Source of the DNA: DATFVA01 sp963745945 | GTDB taxonomy: Bacteria > Bacteroidota > Ignavibacteria > Ignavibacteriales > Ignavibacteriaceae | Direction: 5' to 3' | Length of the DNA: 64,000 bases | Assembly (NCBI GenBank): GCA_963745945.1 | Contig: CAVUZG010000004.1 | Span: 372,001-436,000 of the forward strand | Shown: piece after piece, positions 25,226 through 34,696 of the stretch | Numbering within the stretch: the stretch's first letter is position 1 | How the letters are laid out: each line of letters begins with the position of its first letter | Program-made: the position numbers and the translations under genes | Notes under the pieces: generated by a model | What the model was told of the DNA's origin: nothing | Database searches by the model: none | What the model saw: only the letters and a program-made list of their open reading frames with translations

Positions 25226-28150
25226 TTACTTTAAAAGTATCATCTTCCTTATTTGTGTAAAACCGGATCCATTACTACCATTAGCTTTTAACTCATAAAA
25301 ATAAACACCGCTTCCAACCTTATTGCCGTGCATATCCTCAGAATTCCAGGTTACAGTGTGAGAACCTGCATTCTGTTGTCTGTCTACAAGTACATTTACA
25401 ATCTCACCAAGGAGATTATAAATTACAACTTTTACCCCGGCTGATACAGGAAGCGTATATTCAATTCTGGTTGAAGGATTGAAAGGATTGGGATAATTTT
25501 GTTTAAGACTATAATCCGTAGGCAAATTGGAAGTATTACCCGGATCTTTAACACCTGTTACACCAGAACGTGCAAAGGCTAAACCAGTAATTTCATCAGC
25601 GTTTAATGAACCTATAACTGTACCAACAGCAGTACTTTTATCAATTTGAAAAAAATCGTTCGGGGTAGTAGCTGATCCTTTTGTACCATACAAATTTCCC
25701 AGATTATCAAATTCGATTGCATTAGTAACTACTCCAAACCCTGTATTTCCAACAACATCAGCAGTTCCGGTACCCAGATCAATTTTGTACAAACGATCTT
25801 TATTCGCACCGACTATTACTAAAGCTGAAGCATATAAATCATTATTTGTAGGATCAAAAGCGATTGAAGCAATACTTACACCAGTCGAAGCTACCTGAGT
25901 GTATGAACCATCGGTTAAATCAATCGTGTATATTTCTCCTGATTTTTTTACTGCATAGAGAGTAGCAGTTGTATCGAAAGCTATACCCTGAAGGTTTGAA
26001 AGATTCAGAGTATAAAGTTTATACGCATCACCTGCCAGGGGATTCACTCTTAGTAAGTAAGAACTATCTGTTTCAGTAAATAATCCATACATAATATTAG
26101 TTTCAGGATTTATTGTTACTGTCGATATATAGTCAACATCATCATATTGACTTGTACCAATTGAATCTGCCTGACCTGTTAATAAATTTACATCAAACAA
26201 GACTCCGTTACTGTGAATTCCCGAAGAAGCATACATTTTATCTTGTACAACCTGATTTATTTTGTATCCATTACCGTCCAGTTCTATTCCTGCAAATCCG
26301 GGATCATTACTAGTGACATTAAGTGTTAAACTATAAATTCCTTGATTGACAGGTGAAAAAACCACATCGAAAACAAGTGAATCATAGGGTGCAATTGTTA
26401 TACTTCCTGAAGGAACATTAACTGTTTGAAAAGGCCCAATGGTAGCCGGAATATCAGTAATTACCAGATCATCAGAACCAAAATTGAATAACTTAACTTC
26501 TTTCGGATCACTTGAACTATTAATTTCGATATTGCCAAGATTAAGCTTATTTGTCCGACTATATATATGGGCCCCGGTAAAAGGTTGTGCTCTTATTTCG
26601 CCTACCCATGTTGCCCAGGTATTTTGAGGACTCTTGGCGTATTCCGTAAATAACCAGAAATTATTTTGATCAACGGGATCAAGCTGAATTCCCATATAAT
26701 CTCCCCACCTGTTTCTGCCACCACCAAAATCTTTAACATAATTTGCTTCACCAAGTTTTAGAGGAACACTGCCGCTGAAGCCGGCGGGATCACCAGCTAA
26801 TCTTGTTGTAAAGTAAGCGCCAATATATTCAGTATCACCTGACCGACTATAAGTTACTGCAACATTTCCGTCCTGATCAACTTCTACTGCGGGATAGAAA
26901 TGCCAATAGCCTGATTCTCCAAATACAAAATCCATGTCAGCTGTATTTGTACTCACATTTATTTTCATAAAATGAATTGATGAATAACTCGATGCAGTTG
27001 GATTACGTACCGAATGAACAACATAGAGAAAACCATCTCTATATTTAGGTTCATTCTGTAAATTACTTCCGCCTGTCTCTATAAGTAGAGTACTGCCACC
27101 GAGCTGATTAGCATTAGGGGCACTTGAATAAGATGTAACCGGAATATTAACCCCGGTTAACGCAGGTGTTCCGAGAGGATCAGTGATTTTATATAGTGAA
27201 ACGAAATTTCCACCATTCGGTGTATATGCAAGATAAAATTGAGAGGCTGATGTATACATATAAGCAGGCCTTATATGAAAGGGGGAACCGCTTGCACCGG
27301 GAGGCAGACCTATATTCCATAAATCACTCCAGGTAACTGAGCCCGCTGTGTTTGCATAAAGCTGAGCTTTCCCGATTATTCTTATTTTCGTATACTGATA
27401 AAACCCGGTGAAACTAAATTGACTGCTGGTTATATAAAGAGCATTTTCATCATAACCTACACCCTGGTAATCAGACCAATTTGATACAACTGTACCTCCA
27501 ACCTGGTTTGCCGGAATTGCCCAGTTATACCAGGTACCAAGCGGATCTGAATCATCTGAAACTGAAAGGAGAATGGTTGCGGTTTGTGCCCCATCATTCT
27601 GCTGAAGCCAAACCATAACCCATCTCTGATCAATCATATCATAAACTACTTTAGGATCAAATGCACCTGCACTTGGGAAAACATTTGTAAACCAGCTATC
27701 TGCAGCAATAGTTTTCAATACGTTACCATCTTTATCGTATATTCTGAAGGAAGTATTGACAACCGCCATAAAATGATCCGGTCCGACTGCACAATGAGGA
27801 TCAGGTGGAATTGAATTTCCCTGTGGAATACCTGGAAAATCTTTTAATAATATAGGACTGTCTATTTCTTGCAGTCCGTCACGAAGGCTGGGATCCTCAA
27901 AATAATTAGATCCTTCCTTTGGTGAGGGGAATCCAAAATTCATATAATTCGCCTGGTCATCATATTCGGATTCTTCATTCCATATGTGATTTGTCGGTTC
28001 AACTATAGAAAGATTTTTTGAATAATTATCAGTTGAAACTGTTGCTCCCGATGGAATAGTTCCCTGCGCAGGCCCTGAATATGCCTGCCCGTATACATAT
28101 GAACCAATTCCAATTAAGAGAAGGACTAAAGTAAATATTCTCTTAAACAT
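25226..28150 (-). CDS. Large secreted protein with choice-of-anchor-D-like and propeller-like regions and T9SS sorting domain
   Basis: A 974-residue exported protein. Residues 1-21 are a signal peptide. The first half contains repeated YDMIDQRWVMVWLQ-type beta segments resembling a propeller of unknown family. Around residues 535-625 an abnormal-spindle/choice-of-anchor-D-like module appears (LGNIEINSSSDPKEVKLFNFG). Next is a second propeller-like part with repeated LYKID and IAFD units. It ends with a Por-type sorting domain including NYPNPFNPSTRIEYTLP and a basic tail. The family's C-terminal domain targets proteins to the type IX secretion system for surface attachment or release. AAGGAG precedes the ATG. 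The binding or enzymatic role is unknown. Confidence 0.85.
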   Translation of the reverse strand: MFKRIFTLVLLLIGIGSYVYGQAYSGPAQGTIPSGATVSTDNYSKNLSIVEPTNHIWNEESEYDDQANYMNFGFPSPKEGSNYFEDPSLRDGLQEIDSPILLKDFPGIPQGNSIPPDPHCAVGPDHFMAVVNTSFRIYDKDGNVLKTIAADSWFTNVFPSAGAFDPKVVYDMIDQRWVMVWLQQNDGAQTATILLSVSDDSDPLGTWYNWAIPANQVGGTVVSNWSDYQGVGYDENALYITSSQFSFTGFYQYTKIRIIGKAQLYANTAGSVTWSDLWNIGLPPGASGSPFHIRPAYMYTSASQFYLAYTPNGGNFVSLYKITDPLGTPALTGVNIPVTSYSSAPNANQLGGSTLLIETGGSNLQNEPKYRDGFLYVVHSVRNPTASSYSSIHFMKINVSTNTADMDFVFGESGYWHFYPAVEVDQDGNVAVTYSRSGDTEYIGAYFTTRLAGDPAGFSGSVPLKLGEANYVKDFGGGRNRWGDYMGIQLDPVDQNNFWLFTEYAKSPQNTWATWVGEIRAQPFTGAHIYSRTNKLNLGNIEINSSSDPKEVKLFNFGSDDLVITDIPATIGPFQTVNVPSGSITIAPYDSLVFDVVFSPVNQGIYSLTLNVTSNDPGFAGIELDGNGYKINQVVQDKMYASSGIHSNGVLFDVNLLTGQADSIGTSQYDDVDYISTVTINPETNIMYGLFTETDSSYLLRVNPLAGDAYKLYTLNLSNLQGIAFDTTATLYAVKKSGEIYTIDLTDGSYTQVASTGVSIASIAFDPTNNDLYASALVIVGANKDRLYKIDLGTGTADVVGNTGFGVVTNAIEFDNLGNLYGTKGSATTPNDFFQIDKSTAVGTVIGSLNADEITGLAFARSGVTGVKDPGNTSNLPTDYSLKQNYPNPFNPSTRIEYTLPVSAGVKVVIYNLLGEIVNVLVDRQQNAGSHTVTWNSEDMHGNKVGSGVYFYELKANGSNGSGFTQIRKMILLK

Positions 28151-28333
28151 TTCACTCCTTAATATTATTTTATAAAAAATTACTTAGATGTCTATGAATG
28201 GATACTTAATTCTTTATCGGATTTTAAAATACATATATCTATTTAAAATTAAAAGATACTTTAGGAGATAAAAAGAAGAAGAATGAAATTTTCAGATTCA
28301 CTCTGCCCCTCTGATAAAATGGGATAAAAAGTT

Positions 28334-29677
28334 CTATTTTTTCTTGTAAGTTGCCATTATATAATGAGCAATCGAATCCGCTTCAACGGGTGATAAACCG
28401 GGATTTGGCATTGGAGGGTAACCTGGATTCTTTTTAACAGGATTCCTTATGAAGGCAATTAACTGATCAATATGCCCTTCGTATTTTGGAAGTGTCTGCT
28501 CATACGGAGGTCCTACAATTTTATGATCAAAGGAATGACACGAAGAACAAATGTTTTTAAAAATCTGTTCGCCGCTTATCGCTTTAGCTTTTTTTCCGGA
28601 ACCTGTTAATTCGGCCATCATCTTGTCAAATTTTACGTTCATCACTGCAGTCTGAACCTTAGTTGAATTCTGTAATGCCAATTGATCTTTAATAATAAGA
28701 GCCAGTAAGGTAAAAAGAATAATATAAAAGACCTGTCCGCTGTATTTCAGGCTAAGATTTTTAACCATTGAATACAAATAATGATATACTAAAAATAATA
28801 GTAGTAAAGCAATAGTAGAGAAAAAGAAGATTGCACCTGAGAGAGCAGATGCCGGAACCACTAAAATGTTTATCATCATAAAAAGCGGCATTAATACCGC
28901 CCCTATAAATGAGAACTGAATTGCAACTTTTCTAACAAAATCTTTGTAAGGACCTTCGTCTAAATGTCTGCCACCTTCCCAGTAAAAGAAAGCAAAAAAG
29001 ATGGCTCCCCCGGTTATTGCAATCATTGAAGATAAAAAGCTCAGCAACCTCGTTAGCACTTCCAGTGAAAACATAACGTAAAAGAAATTGAATTTGCCCC
29101 ACATACCGGGATAAGCGGCTACTGTTGCCGCTGAAATGAATAACCATATTCCTAAAAATAAAAACGGCAGTCCGTACCGGCCTGATTTTCCACTCAAACT
29201 TATATTGGCATTACGGAACTTTGAAATTTCTCTTCCCACTTCCTCATTTTCAGGTTTGTAATCCCTTATAGCATCGTATATCTCCATAAAGGACATTGAA
29301 TACCGATAAGTATAAATTAGTATCAAACCCATACTTAAAAAGAAAACTGAAAAAATAAGGTAAACCGCCACATTGGAATTTGTACCCTGAAGAAGTTGTG
29401 TATAAATTAGCAGACAAGTTATAACCGGCACGATTCCCAGGATTATTCCAATACTTTTATTTATAGTTAGAGACTCGATAATATCTTTAGAAAACTTGAG
29501 GTAAATGTTGTTAGTTTCTTTTAACCCTTTCGCTTTATAGTAAAGCGACAGAATTGTAGATCCAAATACGGCACTTATAAAAGGGATAAACAGAAAAAGG
29601 ATAAGCATCAGGAGATAATGCAATAACTGAATATGCTCCGATGATTGGGGTATAACCAGTTTATCAAGAAAATCCAT
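28334..29677 (-). CDS. Polytopic membrane protein with C-terminal monohaem cytochrome c domain
   Basis: A 447-residue inner-membrane protein ending the respiratory block. The first 330 residues contain about nine hydrophobic helices. The C-terminal 100 residues form a class I cytochrome c domain with the haem site CSSCH (near residue 385) and a candidate axial methionine in PPMPNPGLSP. I do not recognise the membrane part by name. It directly follows ctaB (21 bases), so it probably exchanges electrons with the oxidase or ACIII; that is inference from position. It could be an alternative electron donor to the oxidase, or an oxidoreductase in its own right. Confidence 0.8.
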   Translation of the reverse strand: MDFLDKLVIPQSSEHIQLLHYLLMLILFLFIPFISAVFGSTILSLYYKAKGLKETNNIYLKFSKDIIESLTINKSIGIILGIVPVITCLLIYTQLLQGTNSNVAVYLIFSVFFLSMGLILIYTYRYSMSFMEIYDAIRDYKPENEEVGREISKFRNANISLSGKSGRYGLPFLFLGIWLFISAATVAAYPGMWGKFNFFYVMFSLEVLTRLLSFLSSMIAITGGAIFFAFFYWEGGRHLDEGPYKDFVRKVAIQFSFIGAVLMPLFMMINILVVPASALSGAIFFFSTIALLLLFLVYHYLYSMVKNLSLKYSGQVFYIILFTLLALIIKDQLALQNSTKVQTAVMNVKFDKMMAELTGSGKKAKAISGEQIFKNICSSCHSFDHKIVGPPYEQTLPKYEGHIDQLIAFIRNPVKKNPGYPPMPNPGLSPVEADSIAHYIMATYKKK

Positions 29678-29698
29678 GTATTTTTCTCACCTTTAGTA

Positions 29699-30568
29699 TT
29701 AAAAGATAATTACAAGTTTATCGAGTGAAAGCAATATAACTACTAAAATTGCAAAGATATTAATTTCCCTGAATGCAGTTGTAAAATAAATTCTTTCCGT
29801 TGTAAATCTTATTAGTTTAAAAGAGTTCCATACAAGCCATACGCCTGCAAGGAATAATCCATAACCTATAAATGGAGATTGCAAATTCCCGAAAAAAGGA
29901 ATCATAAGACAGGTTACTACTGTTGCAGAAATCCAGATAAAAGTAATTCTTGCTAATTGATCAGAATTAAAAATCTGAGTTAATGTTGGAAAACCTGCTT
30001 TCTGATAATCTTTATCTAATACAAGAAGCAGCAACCAGAAATGAGGAATCTGCCAGATAAAAAAGAATGAGGAGATAATCAATATCTGGGGATCCAGGAT
30101 GTTTCCACCGCCTGCAACCCAGCCGACAGCAGGAGGAATTGCTCCAACTAAAGAACCGGGAATAATTGCCAGGGGATTCTTTTTCTTTAAAGGCGTATAA
30201 ATTCCATTATACCAGATAAGGTTTAATAAACCTAAAGCAAGTGCAATGAATCCGCTTCCAACAAACAGCATTACTGAGCCTGAGAGTAAAAGAATTAATG
30301 CAATTTTTAATGCATCTGAACGACTAATTCTTCCCGCAGGAATCGGACGGTTTTTTGTACGATTCATTAATGCATCAGTTCTAAATTCCTGGTAGTGATT
30401 TATAACTGCCGAACCGCAGGCAAGAAGAAGAATTCCTATTGTTGGCAGAATTGCAGATGCATTTAATTCTCCGGCTGCTGAAATAAATCCGAACAACATT
30501 GTTACTGTAACAAATATTGTTATCCTGATTTTAGTCAGATCAAATAATATGTTCAGTTTTTCTCGCAC
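29699..30568 (-). CDS. ctaB: Haem O synthase (protohaem IX farnesyltransferase)
   Basis: A 289-residue inner-membrane UbiA-family prenyltransferase that farnesylates haem B to haem O, the precursor of the haem A used by the oxidase encoded just upstream. The conserved active-site stretch is NHYQEFRTDALMNRTKNRPI, carrying the Asp-rich metal/pyrophosphate motif, and a second acidic site lies in LLLVLDKDYQKAG. About nine membrane helices are present. Its stop-start spacing with coxB is zero bases. Haem A synthase (CtaA) is not in this window and must be elsewhere. Confidence 0.95.
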   Translation of the reverse strand: MREKLNILFDLTKIRITIFVTVTMLFGFISAAGELNASAILPTIGILLLACGSAVINHYQEFRTDALMNRTKNRPIPAGRISRSDALKIALILLLSGSVMLFVGSGFIALALGLLNLIWYNGIYTPLKKKNPLAIIPGSLVGAIPPAVGWVAGGGNILDPQILIISSFFFIWQIPHFWLLLLVLDKDYQKAGFPTLTQIFNSDQLARITFIWISATVVTCLMIPFFGNLQSPFIGYGLFLAGVWLVWNSFKLIRFTTERIYFTTAFREINIFAILVVILLSLDKLVIIF

Positions 30569-31273
30569 TTAGTTTTTCTTTGTTGAATCAACTTTTGTTA
30601 AATCTGTATCTTTAACTGTAGTTACCGAATCTTTTTTTTCAGTCGGAACGGATTGAATCGAATCCTTTTTTGCCTGTTCATTTAACCATTTATTAAAATT
30701 ATTTTGTGGCAATACAATAACCTTGCTCAACATATGTGAATGATTCAGTCCGCAGTACTCAGCACAAAAGATATCATAAGTTCCCTCTTTATCCGCCTGG
30801 AACCACGCAGTGTTATGCCTGTTCGGAATTACATCTTTTTTTACGCGGAATGCCGGGATGAAAAATGAATGATTCACATCTCTGGAACTTAGAAATACTT
30901 TTACAGGTTTGTTAAGAGGGACAAAGAGAGTATCGGTAGTAACTCCGTTAGAATATTTAAAAGTCCATTTCCACATCTGAGCGGTTACATCAACATTCAT
31001 AGCGTCTTCGGGTGCATCTGCCATCTGTTTATAACCGGCCCAGCCCATCCAGAACATTATAAGGACAAGAATAGTAGGGATAACTGTCCATGTAATTTCA
31101 AGTGGGATATTTCCATGAATGTTTTTCGCTTTCGGGTTTCGTTTCCTGCTGTACTTAATAACAAAGAAAATCATGCTGAAAGTTATTACAACAAGAAAGA
31201 ATACTGATACCGCCACTATGAAGAAAAATGTGGTATCAGTTGAGTTTACAAAATTTGAAGCTCCGGCAAACAT
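30569..31273 (-). CDS. coxB: Cytochrome c oxidase subunit II (CuA subunit)
   Basis: A 234-residue protein anchored by two helices (about 17-39 and 62-82) with a periplasmic cupredoxin domain. The binuclear CuA ligands are all visible: His135, Cys170, Glu172, Cys174, His178 and Met181, in the segment CAEYCGLNHSHM. There is no C-terminal haem-c domain, so the enzyme is aa3-type rather than caa3-type as judged from this subunit, and a separate cytochrome c must donate electrons. The C-terminal 30 residues are lysine/threonine-rich. Gene order is unusual: coxB is the last of the four oxidase genes rather than the first. Confidence 0.96.
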   Translation of the reverse strand: MFAGASNFVNSTDTTFFFIVAVSVFFLVVITFSMIFFVIKYSRKRNPKAKNIHGNIPLEITWTVIPTILVLIMFWMGWAGYKQMADAPEDAMNVDVTAQMWKWTFKYSNGVTTDTLFVPLNKPVKVFLSSRDVNHSFFIPAFRVKKDVIPNRHNTAWFQADKEGTYDIFCAEYCGLNHSHMLSKVIVLPQNNFNKWLNEQAKKDSIQSVPTEKKDSVTTVKDTDLTKVDSTKKN

Positions 31274-31280
31274 ATATTTA

Positions 31281-31589
31281 TCACCTTACGTAAAAGGAAT
31301 AATCAGCAAAAAGAAGTATGAATGAGACAATAATAAAGAACAGAGCGATAACAATAAAAACTCTGAATGCTTTTTGCTCAGATCTGAGATGCATAAAGAT
31401 GGTTAGAACAAGATATGATTTTACACTTGCTATAACCAATGCAGTAGTTACAGTTAACTGACCGAAATTAATTCCTGCAACAGTTACGGTTAAACCTGTC
31501 AGAATCATCAGGGCAAGCCAGACTAATATATAAATACCATAACTGGTAACATGTTTATCGTGCTGATGTTCCAAATGTTTTTCTTCCAT
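31281..31589 (-). CDS. Cytochrome c oxidase subunit IV (CoxF/CtaF-like)
   Basis: A 102-residue membrane protein with three hydrophobic helices and a histidine-rich N-terminus (EEKHLEHQHDKHV). Size, helix pattern and position between subunits III and II match the small prokaryotic cytochrome c oxidase subunit IV family. The central ASVKSYLVLTIFMHLRSE segment is the family's most conserved part. In relatives this subunit stabilises the CuB site or assembly; that is family knowledge, not visible here. Confidence 0.87.
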   Translation of the reverse strand: MEEKHLEHQHDKHVTSYGIYILVWLALMILTGLTVTVAGINFGQLTVTTALVIASVKSYLVLTIFMHLRSEQKAFRVFIVIALFFIIVSFILLFADYSFYVR

Positions 31590-31601
31590 TCGTTAAATAC
31601 C

Positions 31602-32225
31602 TCAGGTAATCAGATAAAATAATGGGAAAAGGAAAATCCAGATTATATCTACAAGATGCCAGTACAAACCTGCGGCTTCAAGTTTTGTATAATTATCAGG
31701 GGTAATAACTCCTTTAATAGTAAATCTGGTCATAGTACCTATCACAATCGCACCTATTACAACGTGAAGACCATGCAGCCCTGTCATTGTATAATATAGT
31801 CCGAAAAACAATGTTTGTCCGGGACCTTTAGATAAAAGTTCTTCCGAGCCGGGATAAATTCCTACACCAATATGATGCATCCATTCAAAATATTTGTTTA
31901 TCATAAATCCGGCACCCATAAGAATGGTTAAAAGCTGAAAGAAAATAGACAGTTTAATATTTCTTTTCTGGATAGCAGCAATTGAAAGAGCCATGGTCAA
32001 ACTGCTTGTTAACAGAATAGCAGTATTGAAAGTACCAATGAGAGTATCCAGTTCTTTTGCAGCTACGTGGAAATCCTGTTGATGCGTAAACCGGTAAACA
32101 GAATATAAAAAGAACAAACCTCCGAATAGTAATAATTCGGTAAACAGGAAAAGCCACATTCCCATCCTTGTTCCAATATCATCTCTGTGAACATGAGCTG
32201 CTGTATGTTCAGGTGAACTGCTCAC
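31602..32225 (-). CDS. coxC: Cytochrome c oxidase subunit III
   Basis: A 207-residue membrane protein with five helices, the short form of subunit III. Family features include GMWLFLFTELLLFGGLF near the N-terminus, the lipid-binding FFGLYYTMTGLHGLHVVIG region and the C-terminal GLYWHLVDIIWIFLFPLFYL. The start overlaps the coxA stop by four bases, indicating translational coupling. It supports proton uptake and stability in related oxidases. Confidence 0.95.
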   Translation of the reverse strand: MSSSPEHTAAHVHRDDIGTRMGMWLFLFTELLLFGGLFFLYSVYRFTHQQDFHVAAKELDTLIGTFNTAILLTSSLTMALSIAAIQKRNIKLSIFFQLLTILMGAGFMINKYFEWMHHIGVGIYPGSEELLSKGPGQTLFFGLYYTMTGLHGLHVVIGAIVIGTMTRFTIKGVITPDNYTKLEAAGLYWHLVDIIWIFLFPLFYLIT

Positions 32226-33880
32226 TTGCCCTCCTCTTCTAATACTGGTTCATCATTGTCTTTGTATTCGTACGGTCCGTCTGTTATTATCGGTATTTCA
32301 TCAAAATTTTCATGAGTTGGAGGAGTATCAACCGCCCATTCAAGAGTTTCTCCACCCCAAATATTTTTTTCAGTAACAACAGGACCGTTTCTTAAACCTT
32401 TTATAAGATTAGTAAACATTATTATCATACCTGTAATTAAAATCCATGAGCCAACAGTTGAGATTACGTGATAAGGTTGATATTGCGGAAGATAATCATA
32501 ATATCTTCTCGGCATTCCCAACCATCCCATAACGAACATTGGGAAATAAAGAGTATTGAACCCGACAAAGATTATCCAGAAAGCAACCTTTGCTACTTTT
32601 ATTTTATACATTCTTCCAAACATTTTAGGCATCCAGTAGTGCAATGCGGCAAAAATACCAAATCCGGTTCCGCCGAACATTACATAATGAAAATGACCGA
32701 CTATAAAAGACGTATCAGTAATTTGAATATCAACTGATAATGCTCCCTGTATTACTCCCGTTAATCCACCGATTGAAAAAAGGAATATGAATGCGAGTGC
32801 ATAAAGCATTGGAGGTTGAAGATCAATTGAACCTTTATACAGTGTTGCCGTCCAGTTAAACACTTTTATTGCGCTTGGAATAGCAACAAGAAAAGTAAGT
32901 AATGAAAAAACAAATTGTCCGGTATCACTCATTCCAACTGCAAACATATGATGTGCCCAAACCAGTGATCCAAACAATGCAATTCCAATACTGGAAAAAG
33001 CTATAAATTTGTAACCGAAAATTGTCCGGTGAGCAAATGTTGGAATAATTTCAGAGATAACACCCATCGCAGGAACTATCATTATATAAACTGCGGGGTG
33101 AGAATAAATCCAGAACAAGTGTTGGAAAAGTATCGGATCACCTCCTAACGCGGGATCGAATAATCCAACTCCGAATACTCTTTCCACAATTACAAGCAGT
33201 AGTGTAATTCCAATTATTGGTGTTGCTAAAATCTGAATCCAGGCAGTTGCATACAATGACCAGCTGAACAATGGCATTTTAAACCAACCCATTCCGGGTG
33301 CTCTGAGTCGGTGTATTGTAGTAACAAAATTTAAACCGGTAAGAATAGATGAAAAGCCAAGCACAAATGCTGCAAACATTGTAAAGATTACATTGGTACC
33401 GGTTCTCACACTGTAAGGAATATAAAAAGTCCAGCCTGTATCAGCAGGTCCACCTGGTAACAGAATTGAAAGCAGAACAAGCAGTCCACCCCCTACATAT
33501 AGATACCAGGATAATAAATTAAGACGTGGAAATGCAACATCTTTAGCACCTATCATTATAGGCAGGAAAAAATTTCCAAATACTGCAGGCAAGCCGGGAA
33601 TAACAAAAAGGAAAATCATTATTACGCCATGAAGCGTAAAAAACTCATTATAAGTTTGTGCATCAACAATTGTTCTTCCAGGGGTCAGCAATTCAAGTCT
33701 TATCAAAAAACCGAATGTTACACCAACAGCGAAAAATGATAACAAAGCAATCAGGTAAAGAATACCAATTCTTTTATGATCTGTAGAAAGTATCCAGGCT
33801 TTAATTCCCTGGTATTTTCCGGTATTTACAAGATAGCTCGGATGTCCGTTCTGATTTAAAGCAGCAGCATCACTCGCCAT
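32222..33880 (-). CDS. coxA: Cytochrome c oxidase subunit I, type A2 (YS motif)
   Basis: A 552-residue catalytic subunit with twelve helices. Haem and copper ligands are visible: His84 (LHGVIM), His261 with the cross-linking Tyr265, His310 and His311 (WAHHMF), His396 and His398 (GHFHY). At the end of the D-channel the segment is IYSHPAVY (Tyr259-Ser260), which lacks the glutamate of HPEVY. This is the YS motif of type A2 haem-copper oxidases such as that of Rhodothermus. The K-channel lysine is conserved (Lys339, SAIKVFNW), as is Asp in GAKDVAFPR. The C-terminus is acidic. It pumps protons while reducing O2 to water. Confidence 0.97.
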   Translation of the reverse strand: MASDAAALNQNGHPSYLVNTGKYQGIKAWILSTDHKRIGILYLIALLSFFAVGVTFGFLIRLELLTPGRTIVDAQTYNEFFTLHGVIMIFLFVIPGLPAVFGNFFLPIMIGAKDVAFPRLNLLSWYLYVGGGLLVLLSILLPGGPADTGWTFYIPYSVRTGTNVIFTMFAAFVLGFSSILTGLNFVTTIHRLRAPGMGWFKMPLFSWSLYATAWIQILATPIIGITLLLVIVERVFGVGLFDPALGGDPILFQHLFWIYSHPAVYIMIVPAMGVISEIIPTFAHRTIFGYKFIAFSSIGIALFGSLVWAHHMFAVGMSDTGQFVFSLLTFLVAIPSAIKVFNWTATLYKGSIDLQPPMLYALAFIFLFSIGGLTGVIQGALSVDIQITDTSFIVGHFHYVMFGGTGFGIFAALHYWMPKMFGRMYKIKVAKVAFWIIFVGFNTLYFPMFVMGWLGMPRRYYDYLPQYQPYHVISTVGSWILITGMIIMFTNLIKGLRNGPVVTEKNIWGGETLEWAVDTPPTHENFDEIPIITDGPYEYKDNDEPVLEEEGK

Positions 33881-33885
33881 AATTT

Positions 33886-34689
33886 CTACCTCTTATTTCT
33901 CTTATCTTTCTTAGGTTTAACTTTTATTAACACAATAAAAACAATAACTCCAAGTAATATTCCTGCACCAAAAATTCTCAGAATATTAAACACATAAGTC
34001 TTTCCCTGCGGATCATAACTAAAACAAAATTGTAGTACCCTGCCGATAACAGGCGTTTTCTTTCCCTGCGCTGTTTCAAGTACAGCCATTTTAAAATCAA
34101 ATGGAAGTATTCCAAATCCTCTTGTCTGAGAGTAGCCCGGGTAGAGGTATCTGCAAATTTCTCCCTTCGGAGATATAAAAATTAATCCGCCGGCATGAAT
34201 AAAATTCTTTCCTGTTCTTTTAAAATTGAATCCGGCTACTCTTGTAATTTTATCAATGCTTAAACTATCTCCTGTTAAAAATCTCCATGCAGAATCCGGA
34301 AAAGGTTTACTGTCAATCATACCCAGAAAAATTTTTTTCTTTTGGGATGCAATTACCGGGGTTTCAGTTTCATCCATACTAATAGATAATATCTGGTAAT
34401 CTAAGCCTGGTTTTAAATCAGAAACATTTGCAACATGTGCAACTTCTGTCATTAAAGGACTACATATCCCGGGACACTCGTAATACACAAAATCAATTAT
34501 TGTTGGCTTGGTAATTATATTTTTCAGTAAAACATTATTCCCATTGGCATCAACAAATGTAAGATTTAGGGGAATTTTTGCACCCAGGTGTTCTTCAATA
34601 TCAGCATCATTCTGTGATGCAAATATTTGAACTGAATATAAGATCAGAACTACACTTAAAAGTTTATTTATATTTTTGAAAATCATCAT
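33886..34689 (-). CDS. SCO1/SenC family copper chaperone
   Basis: A thioredoxin-fold protein of about 267 residues that delivers copper to, or reduces, the CuA site of subunit II. The copper ligands are the CxxxC of YECPGICSPL (Cys72 and Cys76 with this start) and a histidine in NFIHAGG. An N-terminal signal/anchor helix and a C-terminal helix (LRIFGAGILLGVIVFIVLIK) place it in the membrane facing the periplasm. A longer frame begins at a TTG (34704), overlapping the upstream gene; the paired ATG codons at 34689 and 34686 look more natural. It is inserted between the ACIII and oxidase genes, as expected for dedicated oxidase assembly. Confidence 0.92.
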   Translation of the reverse strand: MMIFKNINKLLSVVLILYSVQIFASQNDADIEEHLGAKIPLNLTFVDANGNNVLLKNIITKPTIIDFVYYECPGICSPLMTEVAHVANVSDLKPGLDYQILSISMDETETPVIASQKKKIFLGMIDSKPFPDSAWRFLTGDSLSIDKITRVAGFNFKRTGKNFIHAGGLIFISPKGEICRYLYPGYSQTRGFGILPFDFKMAVLETAQGKKTPVIGRVLQFCFSYDPQGKTYVFNILRIFGAGILLGVIVFIVLIKVKPKKDKRNKR

Positions 34690-34696
34690 TAATTTT

